DNA from: Manis javanica | Lineage: Eukaryota; Chordata; Mammalia; Pholidota; Manidae | Direction of reading: 5' to 3' | Assembly: GCF_040802235.1 (NCBI RefSeq) | Contig: NC_133169.1 | Span: forward strand, 44,771,034-44,835,033 | Length of the DNA stretch: 64,000 nucleotides | Shown: piece after piece, positions 49,170-58,101 of the stretch | Numbering within the stretch: position 1 is the first letter of the stretch | How the letters are laid out: every line of letters begins with the position of its first letter | Position numbers and translations under genes: made by a program | The notes under the pieces: generated by a model | Database searches by the model: none | What the model saw: the letters and a program-made list of their open reading frames with translations, nothing else | Told to the model about the DNA's origin: nothing

Positions 49170-49375
49170 AAATTTTGTAAAGTACCTGAATGTCAAAAAC
49201 AGGATATTAGTAAAATTATGGTATACATAATAGAGTAGGTTATTCATTGGTTATAATATATAAGAAAGCCAATCTCTAGAACTGATAAGTAATGATTCCC
49301 AGCAAGTAGTAAGTGAAAAAGCTATTGCAAGAGAGTCTATATACTATACTGTGAAATAAGGAAACATACTTGGGT
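49170..49375 (+). mobile_element. Ancient L1M 3' UTR-like fragment
   Basis: Resembles old L1 3' UTRs: AAAATTATGGTATACATAAT, CCAATCTCTAGAACTGATAA, AAGTGAAAAAGCTATTGCA and the TCTATATACTATACTGTG block. Tentative. Confidence 0.4.
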
Positions 49376-49396
49376 CTTCTCTTTAAAAAATGAAAC

Positions 49397-49401
49397 ACAA
49401 G
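49397..49401. repeat. Target-site duplication, left (ERVL)
   Basis: ACAAG, paired with ACAGG at 55013-55017 (4 of 5). Confidence 0.6.
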
Positions 49402-49728
49402 TGTGGGTAAAATTGCAATATTTCCAGAATCTCTCCCCTGGCCTTAGTGCATTGCCATATCAATAGATGTTGCCAAGGGGTGGAGAGAAGTAGTCCATCT
49501 TCATATCAACAGGGGATTACATGGGGGAGCGAGGGCATAACTAGACCTGAGAGGTGGGGTGGGACTCCGTTTGCAGCCTGTTCATGAGAGACACAGTTGA
49601 GCAGAAGTGGATGACTGCTTGTAGGCAATAAACAAGTGTTTCCCACTTTATTTCTTCCTTTGATTTTGGCTTCAAAGATTATTTGCCCAGGGCTGGGAAC
49701 TTATTCCTCACTCCACCCCTAGGTTACA
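49402..49728 (+). mobile_element. ERVL 5' LTR
   Basis: 327 bp, TGTGGGTAAAATTG at the start and GGTTACA at the end. GCAATAAACAAGTG carries the poly(A) signal (about 49626-49631). It matches the other three copies in the window. Confidence 0.85.
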
Positions 49729-50749
49729 TGTGGCAAGAGTCAGTAGGACATCTGAACCCAAAATCTGTCTTTGTGGTTGTGACACTTAGGCAGGCTGCCC
49801 CTGGAGACGATGGGGAGATACCAGGAAATGTCCCTGTGGATGGTGGGGAGTTCCCCCGTGGCTCCAGCAGTGGAGGGTGTGGCATACGCCAGGAGACCCG
49901 TATCTGTGGGGCTCCCAACTGGGGAGCATCTAGTGGGAAATTTAGACTAGGGTAATGCTCCTACTAAATGGGTGGGTACCTTCCCAGAATTGGGGAAGGG
50001 TGGAGACACCAGAAGCTCTGGAATCAGCCCTCTGTGAGAAAGAAGACTGCTCAGATTCCCTGAGTAGACATGCCAAAGCCGGGATTGTGGGATGTTTGTT
50101 TGTTGAGAGAGGGAAAAGTGTTTTCGAGGAGAGACACACAATTTGTCTTCACTTGGAGGAGCTGGGTGGTGACCTATAGGATACCCTTAAAAGACATTTA
50201 TTGAGAAGACAGGTTTCACTGCTGGAAGATATTTTGTATCTCTCCTTGTGTCCCTATCGACTATTCTTACCCCCCACTAGAGCAGCCCATAAGTGAGGCT
50301 ACTCATAGTTTAGCAGCTCTGGAGGAGATAGAAACAATAAGAGAATGGAAGGAAGTACAGGCTATTACTGAAAGAAGAGGTGCAAAGAACCGGGGAAGGT
50401 CTCGAGGACTCAGATGTGGGTTGATTTAATAAAGGCTGGGGTAGTGAAAGTGCCTATTGATGGGCAGTGCAATAGGGTCCTGTTAGAACTGTGACACCAG
50501 TTAAAGCCAGAGCAGTAGTTCCAGCCACTGAGGTCCAGGACATGGAGGCTGGAGACATAGCCCCATGTCTGGCCTGTATCCTTATGGGACTTCCTGGGGG
50601 ACAGTACTCAGGCTCTGCCTGGGCCCTCACCCACACAGGAGGAAGTTTGGGCATTGTGCTTTGACTGAGGTGGGGGTCAAGGCCCCCACCTTAGGGGATG
50701 TGGTGGGGACCAGAGGCCACATGTAGAATTACCAATTCATTGATCCCCC
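49729..50749 (+). pseudogene. ERVL leader and gag remnant
   Basis: Between the 5' LTR and the protease remnant. Only scattered fragments remain (for example a basic ALKRHLLRRQV-like stretch near 50185-50215). No complete gag domain is visible, and the primer-binding site right after the LTR could not be matched to a tRNA with confidence. Confidence 0.45.
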
Positions 50750-51133
50750 ATGAATGTACAAATTGTCCTGGCACTGGTAGGCAAAGGAGCTGAATGTTAT
50801 CTGATTAATGGAAACTCTGAGCATTTTCTAGGGACCCCAGCTGTGAAAGGCAGCTATGGGGGTGAGAAAATTAGACTGAATAAAGCCCAAATCCCACTGG
50901 AGAGAGGGCATTACCCCAATAGAGTATACTGAGTATATTTCTCCCATCCCTGAATATACTTTGGGTATAGATATCCTGCAGCACTTGAGGTTACAGACCA
51001 CTGCAGGTGAGTTCAGAGTGAGGGTACATGTGGTAAAGGCAGCTCTGAGGGGACTAGCTAACCACCCACCTGTAGCTCTGCCTGTACCTCAGTGGGAGGC
51101 AAATACTAAGCAGTATATATCCCCTGGGGACAC
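50750..51133 (+). pseudogene. pol: ERVL protease remnant
   Basis: A retroviral aspartic-protease-like frame at 50750-50932, interrupted by a stop, then 50961-51155. The active-site DTGAE is reduced to GKGAE, so the catalytic Asp is lost. LGIDILQHLRLQTTAGEFR (in the second frame piece) marks the protease end and link to RT. Confidence 0.65.
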
Positions 51134-51830
51134 AAGGAAATTAGAGAAACTCTAGGAGTTGGAAAAGTTGGACATCATAAAGGCCACTCATAGTCCTTTT
51201 AATCCCCCAGTGTGGCCAGTGAAGAAGCCAGACAACTCCAAGCATATGACCATGGATTATAGGGTATTGAATAAAGTCCCACCCCCTCTGCATGTTGCTG
51301 TCCCCTCTATTGCAGCCCTTTGTGGACACCCTCAGTCATGAACAAGGAATGTGTCATTATGGTGTGGACCTTGCTAATGCTTTCTTCTCTACTGCCATAA
51401 CAAAGGGAAGTCAGAAACAGTCTGCCTTCACCTGGGAAAGCTTGCAGTGTACATTCACTGTCCTTCCACAGGCATACCTCCACAGTCCCACCAAGTGTCA
51501 CAGTCTAGGAACAGCCCTAGACTGCTGCAACATCTACAGGAGAAAGGACAGGCTGTGAACAGCACCAGTGTTCAGGGACCTGGTTTGTTAGCACAGTTCA
51601 TGGGGGTTGTCATATTGGGTAAAATTAAACATTTTGCAGAAGCAGTCATAGACAAGGTCCAGGCTTTCCCCACACCTACCACTGTGGCAGCATCACAAGA
51701 GTTTTGGGGTCTTTTGGGCTACTCTGTAGTGTTTATCCTGCACTGGACACAAATTCTTAAGCCCTTTTACCAGTTAGTATGGAAGAGCATCTGGTGTGAC
51801 TGAAATGAAACATATACAGCTTATTTTACT
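51134..51830 (+). pseudogene. pol: ERVL reverse transcriptase remnant
   Basis: Fingers and palm motifs are visible: FNPPVWPVKKPDNSKHMTMD, YRVLNKV, VDLANAFFSTAI, QSAFTWESLQCTFTVLPQAY and HSPTKCHSLG. The YxDD catalytic block is not recognisable; after about 51480 the frame shifts, and the connection region reads VIDKVQAFPTPTTVAASQE and FWGLLGY at 51640-51730. Dead. Confidence 0.7.
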
Positions 51831-52319
51831 GCTGATAAGTGGGTATTCAAGGCAGTATAGTCCTTGAATGTAATGGACTCATCAAGGCCCTATAAGCTAG
51901 ATGTTCATGTAACTGAAGATGGTTATGCATGGGGCCTTTGGCAGCAGCTTGAATGGACCTGCTAACCTATTGGATTCTGGTCACAACTATGGAAAGGAGC
52001 AGAGGCCCAGTACACCTTGATAGAGTAGAAATTGGCTGCTGAGTTCCATTCTTTGCTGGCTACTGAGCCCATCATCGGAACAACTCTGACCTACATAATA
52101 ACCACCTATCCCATCACAGGGTGTGAGACTAGACCCAAAGGTCATGAAATCACATGGCACAGGGACCTAAACTGGCCAAATGGTCACATATTTACAGCAT
52201 CATAGCATGCTGTCAAATAGCCCTTAAGGGAGAACTCCAATGCTTATTGGGGCCAGTAATATATACCCGTGGAAAGAGGGAAGAAATTGTTTTGAGCCAT
52301 TTGTAGCCATGAGTCCTTG

Positions 52320-52785
52320 TCAGGAGGGAAAAGCCTCTATACCTGAAGATGCTTGGTACACAGATGGCTCCAGTTGCTGGTAGCCCCCGAAGTGGAGGAC
52401 TGTGGCTTTCCATCCTAAGGCTGAGACAATATGGATGGAGGATGGAGCAGGGAAGAGCAGGCAATGCGCTGAGATGTGGGCGGTATGGCTCATGATCAAC
52501 CAGGAGACCTCCCCTATAGTTGTCTGCCCTGACAGCTGGTCTGTCTATTGGCACTTGACTCTACAGCTACCATTATGTCACCATGCCAATGGGATAGTTT
52601 TTCACTGGCCTCTTTGGGGACAAGAGTTGTGGCAAGACCTATGGACCTCTGGTCAAACTAAGACAGTTATCATAGATCATGTGACTGGCCATTTGCCTTT
52701 GGCATCTCCAGGGAATGATGAAGCATACACATTGGCCCAGGTATGTTGGCTACAAGGAAAGCCTGCCTTTGATATGGCCCAATAG
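52320..52785 (+). pseudogene. pol: ERVL RNase H remnant
   Basis: Contains AWYTDGSS (with the first catalytic Asp) near 52350, AEMWAVWL, a DSWSVYWHL block and SPGNDEAYTLAQVCW. So the four acidic positions of RNase H can be traced, but a stop follows TDGSSCW. Confidence 0.65.
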
Positions 52786-52859
52786 TTACTTAGCATTTGT
52801 TGTGTGCAGAACAAAAGACAATGGGGGCTGTAGCCCATTAGTGGGGCTTGCTGTAGACC

Positions 52860-53560
52860 TTTCAATAAGTCAGAAGAACCCAGAATGAGTGTCTTGTGTG
52901 CTCTAAGAGGGGCTTACACTATATCCTACAGCAACATGGACCACAGTAAAGGGTCTGATATACTTGTCAGGTGGCAGTTCGACTCTATTGGGCCTCTGCC
53001 CATATCAGAAGGATATCAGAATGCCGGGACTTGTGTGGACACAGCTACTGGACTGTTAGTTGGTTTTCCTGCACATTGTGCAAATCAGCAAAACACCAAG
53101 AGGGGTCTAGAGTGTTTCTTTGCAGCCTATGGCCAGCCACAGGTGACAGAGAGACCAAGGCACCCACTTTACTGAACATATTTTACAAGAATTTGTACAT
53201 CAGTTAGGGATAAAGTGGAAGTGTCATGTACCATATATACTTACCAGGGCAGGCATGATAGAAAGGTACAATAGTTTGTTGAAATCTGGCCTGAAGTCAG
53301 ACACCAATAGTCTACAGGGATGGTCAGTTCACTTATGCACAGTTCTATGGCGTTTGAATGAGAAGCACTGAAAAGGAGCCTTGAGCCCTGTGGATATGTA
53401 ACACACATGGCTGCCTTTCCTATACAAGCGTTTGTGCAAACCATAGAGGAGTTATTTAAGTTAGGATATGACCAGCAGAGCAACACCCTGCTGCCAGTCC
53501 CAAATGCATTAAACCCTGGAGACTCTGTTGAGTGGACACGGCCCTGGACATTCTGACACA
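52860..53560 (+). pseudogene. pol: ERVL integrase remnant
   Basis: The core begins with WQFDSIGPLP (first catalytic Asp) and TCVDTATGLLVGFPAHCANQ; then frames break, with a YTYQGRHDRKVQ-like block near 53235-53275. The second catalytic Asp is substituted in the QVTERPRH region. Dead. Confidence 0.6.
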
Positions 53561-53699
53561 TGGCCCAGCAATGGCTGGCACTTCTGGCACCTTGGGAAAA
53601 TGCCTGGAGCTGGCCTCCTGTATGTTACTATGTTACTGGAATAACAGCAGAATAACACCCAATGGTCATGGTAGTTTGCCTAAAACATTCAGGATGTAA

Positions 53700-53855
53700 G
53701 AGCATCTTACAGGGAAGTTTTCTTTATCTTTATGGTCTGTGCACATACCTCCCATTTCCATAAATGAAGAAATTGAGTCCCACAGGGATTTTTGTGACTT
53801 GCCAAAATCATAGCTAGAAAAAAGTGGGATACAGACTAAAATCTAAGTGTCTGGC
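53700..53855 (+). mobile_element. MIR core-like SINE inside the ERVL
   Basis: Reads like a diverged MIR: CCCATTTCCATAAATGAAGA, AATTGAGTCCCACAGGGATT, TTGTGACTTGCCAAAATCAT, AGCTAGAAAAAAGTGGGATA and CAGACTAAAATCTAAGTGTC, in the order of the mammalian MIR core. MIRs stopped moving long before placental diversification, so its presence inside a provirus is odd. Confidence 0.65.
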
Positions 53856-53856
53856 C

Positions 53857-54292
53857 TGGACTCCCTTGGGATCCCTCCTACTCCCACAGACCCTGTCGCC
53901 CTCCCTCGGACTCCCTCGGGTTCCCTCAGACACCCTCGCCCTCACTCGGAATCCCTCAGACTCTCACGCCCTCCATCGGGCTCCCTTGTAATTCCTCACC
54001 CTCCCTCAGATTCCCTTGGACACCCTCTCCCTCACTAGGACTCTCTTGGAATCCCACGCATTTCCTCGCCCTCCCTCGGAATCCTTCGCCCTCCCTCAGA
54101 ATCCCTCACCCTCACTCAGATTCTCTCAGAATCCCACGCACTCCCTCGCCCTCCCTCGGAATCTCTCTCCCTCCTTTGGAATCCCTGGAATCCCTGCTCC
54201 TCCCTAGGACTCCCTCAGACTCCCTTGAGCTCCCTCGCCCTCCCTCAGACTCCCTTGGACTCCCTCGCCGCCCCTCGCCTGCCACTGTCCTG
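53857..54292. repeat. CCCTCGGACTC-type minisatellite
   Basis: About 435 bp of degenerate units of roughly 11-12 bases with CCCTCGGACTCC, CCCTCGCCCTC, CCCTCAGACTC and CCCTCGGAATC variants, almost pure C/T on this strand outside the G and A positions. Open in several frames (Ser/Pro/Leu-rich), as expected for such a repeat, so no protein is called. Confidence 0.85.
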
Positions 54293-54683
54293 TCACAGGA
54301 CCACTCTCTTGGATGCATCCTACCTGATGGACAAGATTTGACTTTGCTGGTGTCATTAAAACATGCATCTTATCTTCTTTAAAGTTATTTGCTTCTACAG
54401 TCCCTGTGGCCTGGACCTGACCCCTGGCTGCAGTTTCCTCATGGTGATTGCTGTGAACTCCCTACCTGTTCACCTGCTGACCACCTGTGGAATGGGTGAG
54501 TTATGGCCTTAAACTGCATAGGACTTTGAATCTAGCTGAATCTTCTGGCCTGAGGATATCACAATTTTATTGCTATTGTTGTTGTATATTATTAGTCTGG
54601 TTACAGTGCTCCACCTTTCTCACACAGGTGCCATTGTGAAAAATGGGGAGTGAGTAGATTGTGAGGTGAGATTTCTGAAGGGG
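54293..54683 (+). other. ERVL interior before the 3' LTR
   Basis: No coding motif. CTGAAGGGG just before the LTR (54675-54683) may be the remnant of the polypurine tract. Confidence 0.4.
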
Positions 54684-55012
54684 TGTGCTCCGGATAAAAT
54701 TGTAATATTTCCTGAAGCTCTCAGATGTCCTCAGTGCATCTCCATATCAATAGGTGTTTCCAAAGAGTGGAGAGAAGTAGTCTATCTCCATATCAATAGA
54801 TAATAACAAGGGGAGTGAGGGCATGACTGGACCAGAGTGGTTGGGTGGGGTCCCTTTTGGAAGCTGGGTCACTAGAGACACGGGTGAGCAGAAGTAGACA
54901 ACTGTGTGTAAGCAATAAATGTGTTTCTTCCACTTTATTTCTCCCTTTAACTGATTTTGGCTTCAAAGGTAATTTTCCCCAGGCTAGGAACATATTTTCT
55001 CTCAGAGTTACA
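54684..55012 (+). mobile_element. ERVL 3' LTR
   Basis: 329 bp; begins TGTGCTCCGGATAAAATTG and ends GAGTTACA; AGCAATAAATGTG carries the poly(A) signal (about 54911-54918). The clear differences from the 5' LTR indicate an old insertion. Confidence 0.85.
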
Positions 55013-55017
55013 ACAGG
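55013..55017. repeat. Target-site duplication, right (ERVL)
   Basis: ACAGG, partner of 49397-49401. Confidence 0.6.
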
Positions 55018-55402
55018 AAAGATAATCCTTAAAACTGTGAGAGTGGTTTCTTCTGAGTGTAGAATCTAAGCATTAGTAAGATTAGTAAATTAGCATAAGC
55101 ATAGCCATCTTAGAAACCTAGAAACCATTTTATGAGGGTGTGACTCAGGAAGAAAAAAAAAATCTGGGCCTGGGTAAGGCCTTGAAAAACTAGTTAATCA
55201 TGAGCACTGTGTGGTGGGCAGCTGTGACCCTTGGTCAGCTAACCTCAGTCAGTTAATCTTACATACCAAGCTTATCGTGCAGAACCTCCCTAACCATTGA
55301 GGAGTAGTCTTATCCTGCCCTTGCTTAACCCCAGGATGTATGTCTTGCAAGAATAATGTATAGTTGTGGAAAATTACTATGAGTTAAGTGCTTTGAAAAT
55401 GC

Positions 55403-55410
55403 TATATAAA
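55403..55410 (+). promoter_or_regulatory. LTR TATA box
   Basis: TATATAAA in the U3 region, about 80 bases upstream of the AATAAA. Confidence 0.75.
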
Positions 55411-55488
55411 CCCTTGGCTCTGAGTGCTCGGGATCCTTGTTGAGACCCGCTGCTTCGGGCTGACACTTGGACCCCAGCAAGCTGGCTG

Positions 55489-55494
55489 AATAAA
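55489..55494 (+). promoter_or_regulatory. LTR poly(A) signal
   Basis: AATAAA followed within 20-30 bases by a T/G-rich stretch, so the R/U5 border probably lies near 55510-55520. Confidence 0.7.
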
Positions 55495-55572
55495 TACTTT
55501 GCTTGAATGTACATCTCTATGCCTGTGTAGTTTGTTCTCTGGAGAAGCCTCGGAAGCCCGCACCCTAACATT

Positions 55573-55590
55573 TGGGGGCTCGTCCTGGAT
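55573..55590 (+). promoter_or_regulatory. Primer-binding site, tRNA-Pro type
   Basis: TGGGGGCTCGTCCTGGAT differs at one base from the 3' end complement of tRNA-Pro. TT separates it from the LTR end CA. tRNA-Pro priming is standard for gammaretroviruses. Confidence 0.9.
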
Positions 55591-56417
55591 ACGAGCGGCT
55601 TCCCTGAGAACAAAGGATGGCTGGAGGAAAGGGCTAACTGTCCGGACGGGGCATTGTAATTCAAGGGTCGCCCCCTTGTGTCTGCATAAATCCATTATAA
55701 AGCGGGAGTCGCCATCGCGTGTATGGTCTCAGGTTAGTGGTTCTGAGCGAGTAAGTCCGGGCTGGTAGTCCCGGCCCCCAGGTTAGCGACCCTGGGTAAA
55801 AGCCCAGGTAACCAATCCTGGCCCTAGAGTCCGTGTGACTCGGCCTTAGGAAGGCAAATCCGATCAGCAGAAAACTGGCGCCCGAGGAGGAAAAGATCGA
55901 GCTCATCACCCTGCGGCAGTCTGAGTGGACGCCCTTTGGGAGAATCACGAGAGTTTTTGAGGATCCTGAAAGTGGTGAGTGTGGTGTGCACCAGAGTGAG
56001 AGAAGGACCGGTCCAAATGAGTGCAATCAGATGTGGTGTGTGTGCTTGGTGTTATCAGTGATTGTTTTACTGTGTTTTGGTTTCGGTTTATATTTCTTTT
56101 TGCGCTTCTCATTTTAAGTTTCCTTGTTCTAAGGTTCTCCTGCTCTCTCCGTTCCTCCTTTCTGCCACTACATCATTCCCCGCAGGCACGGGTCAGGCAA
56201 TTAAGAGCCATTAGGGCGCCTGCCACTAGAAGACTCTCGTGACAGGATAAGGGGGTCACAGCCACGAATCCCAGATAAATTCGCGTCCCCCATGGAAGAA
56301 AAACTGCAACGACAGGCACCCGTTCACAAGTACATACAACAGTCATTTTGTTTGAAGTGGCATCTTCATCCTTCACCTTTGTCTCCCTCATATTCTTTTT
56401 CCTTCTTCTTTCTTACC
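55591..56417 (+). promoter_or_regulatory. Leader with splice-like signals
   Basis: A strong donor-like GTGGTGAGT lies at 55972-55980. A long pyrimidine tract ending in CCCCGCAG (56178-56185) would be a good acceptor, so a 210-bp intron could be removed from the leader; the same donor probably also serves env splicing. The packaging signal is expected here but no specific structure was resolved. Confidence 0.55.
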
Positions 56418-58101
56418 ATGGGTCAGACTCAGGCTACTCCTAAGGTCAAGGAACAGGCCTTAAGTATGAGCCTTGGCATCAAGAAGGGTAAGCTCGACAC
56501 CTTTTGCTCAGTCGAGTGGCCTTCCTTCGGAGTAGGCTGGCCAGCCCAGGGGTCTCTTTCTTTGGAGCTTATTGGCAAGATCAAAGCCATTATCTCCCGG
56601 CCAGGTCCTGAGGGCCACCCTGACCAACTTCCCTATATTCTTGTCTGGGAAAATTTGGCCGAGAATCCCCCTTCCTGGTTGGAGCCCTGTTTTGTGGATA
56701 AACCTCATAGTGACCCACTAAAGACCTCCATCCTAGTTGCTCAGGAAAAATTAAAGCCCTCTGATCGCAGGGCCAGAAATCCTGTGCGCCCAAGTGCGCC
56801 ACCTGTCCTCCCCAACAGTGCTCCTATTTTCCCCCTCCTGCCGATTGAGCAGCCACCCCCGTATGCAGAGGAGAGGAGTGAAGCTGCCGGGGGGATAGAA
56901 AACACGGCTAGGGAACCCAGCGGGAACCAGGTGGCTGCAGCTTCCCCAGACTCTTCAGCAGAGGGAGGCGGGAGGCCGAAAAGAGCTTCCCCACACTCCC
57001 CCGTACTGGCCCCGTGCTGGGCACTAGGTATTACTGGAGGAATGCAGTTAAGGTCTCGAGGGGCCAGGGAACAAAAAGGGGAGGCTCCCTCCTCCACCTC
57101 AGAAGGAGCAGTGCCGGTTCTGCCTGTGCGTGCCATCGGTACAGGCATTGCTCAACAATATCAATATTGGCCCTTTTCATCTAGTGACCTTTCTAATTGG
57201 AGGACTCAGAATCCTCCCTTCTCAGAGGACCCCAAGAGTCTTATAGGTTTAGTGGAGTCCATTATGTTTACCCATCGTCCCACATGGGACGACTGCCAGC
57301 AATTGCTCCGCACCCTCTTCACAATGGAAGAACTAGAGCGTATCGTCAATGAAGCCAGGAAAAATGTCCTCGGAGAAAATGGAAGACCCACTACCCTCCA
57401 GCTCATCATTGATGAGGCATTCCCACTTATGCGCCCACATTGGGACTTCGGAACTGCAGAAGGTAGGGAGCATCTCCGGGTCTACCGCCAGACTCTGATG
57501 ACCAGTCTCCGGGCGGCTGCCAGACGGCCCACTAACTTGGCTAAGGTAAAAACTATTGTTCAGGGGGAAATGGAAAGCCCAGCCGCGTATCTGGAAAGGC
57601 TGTTTGATGCTTACCGGCTATACTCCCATAAACCCGGAAGCAGAGGAACATAGGTCAGCTGTAGTCCTCTCATTCATCAACCAGGCAGCCCCCAATATCC
57701 GGAGAAAACTCCACAAGCGGGAGGACCTGGGGGAGATCTCTATTAGGGAACTGCTGCAGCAGGCGGAGAAAGTCTTCAATGCTAGAGAAACTCCGGAAGA
57801 TAGAGAAGAAAGGCTGAAGAAAGAGAAATGGGTAATGCAAGAGAAAAATAGGAAGGAAGACAGAGAATTTCAGAAAAGGGAGAACAAGAAGCAGAGGGAG
57901 GAGATGGCCAGGATATTCCTGGCCGGGGTGAAGGAGGGCCCTAGGCCACCTCAAGAAACAGGAACCTGTCAATCCCAACTAGGACAAGATCAATGCACCC
58001 TGTGTAAGAAATATGGACATTGGAAGAGGGAGTGCCCCCAAAGGAGGGAACAAGGGAGAGGGAACCCTGTTAAGACCCTGCACATAGGAGAGGAGGATTG
58101 A
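56418..58101 (+). pseudogene. gag: gag, frameshifted (MA, proline-rich region, CA, NC)
   Basis: Starts at ATG 56418 with MGQTQATP, a class I matrix start with an N-myristoylation glycine. Matrix-like residues run to about codon 130. A PPPY late-budding motif lies at 56853-56864 in a Pro-rich region. The capsid runs from about 57140, with the MHR-like QGEMESPAAYLERL near 57560-57600. A one-base-type shift near 57615-57630 ends the first frame (TAG 57651-57653), and the other frame carries the rest: a charged Arg/Glu/Lys helix and the single zinc knuckle CTLCKKYGHWKREC (57994-58035; C-x2-C-x4-H-x4-C). The natural stop TGA is at 58099-58101. The ATG lies in a good Kozak setting (ACCATGG). An upstream ATG at 56292 is in frame (see findings). 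Structural precursor of the virion; here defective. Confidence 0.88.

Larger units (their letters stand above)
49402..55012 (+). mobile_element. ERVL-like (class III) provirus, decayed
   Basis: A 5.6-kb provirus with two matching LTRs (49402-49728 and 54684-55012) and a 5-bp target-site duplication. The interior holds pro, RT, RNase H and integrase remnants in order, all with many stops. No env is recognisable: the place after integrase has a MIR and a minisatellite. The RT and protease look ERVL-like (MTVDYR-type motif and PPLH); class III is an inference, since no comparison could be run. Confidence 0.8.
55036..55570 (+). mobile_element. 5' LTR of the gammaretrovirus-like provirus
   Basis: About 535 bp if it begins at TGTGAGAGTGG (55036); it ends CCCTAACA directly before TT and the PBS, the usual class I arrangement. 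TATA box TATATAAA at 55403-55410, AATAAA at 55489-55494. Transcription probably starts at about 55430-55440. The left end is uncertain because the visible 155 bp of the 3' LTR do not align clearly. Confidence 0.75.

Noticed and set aside
53847..54382. Ser/Pro/Leu-rich frames on both strands
   Set aside because: They come from the minisatellite, which is open in several frames at once.
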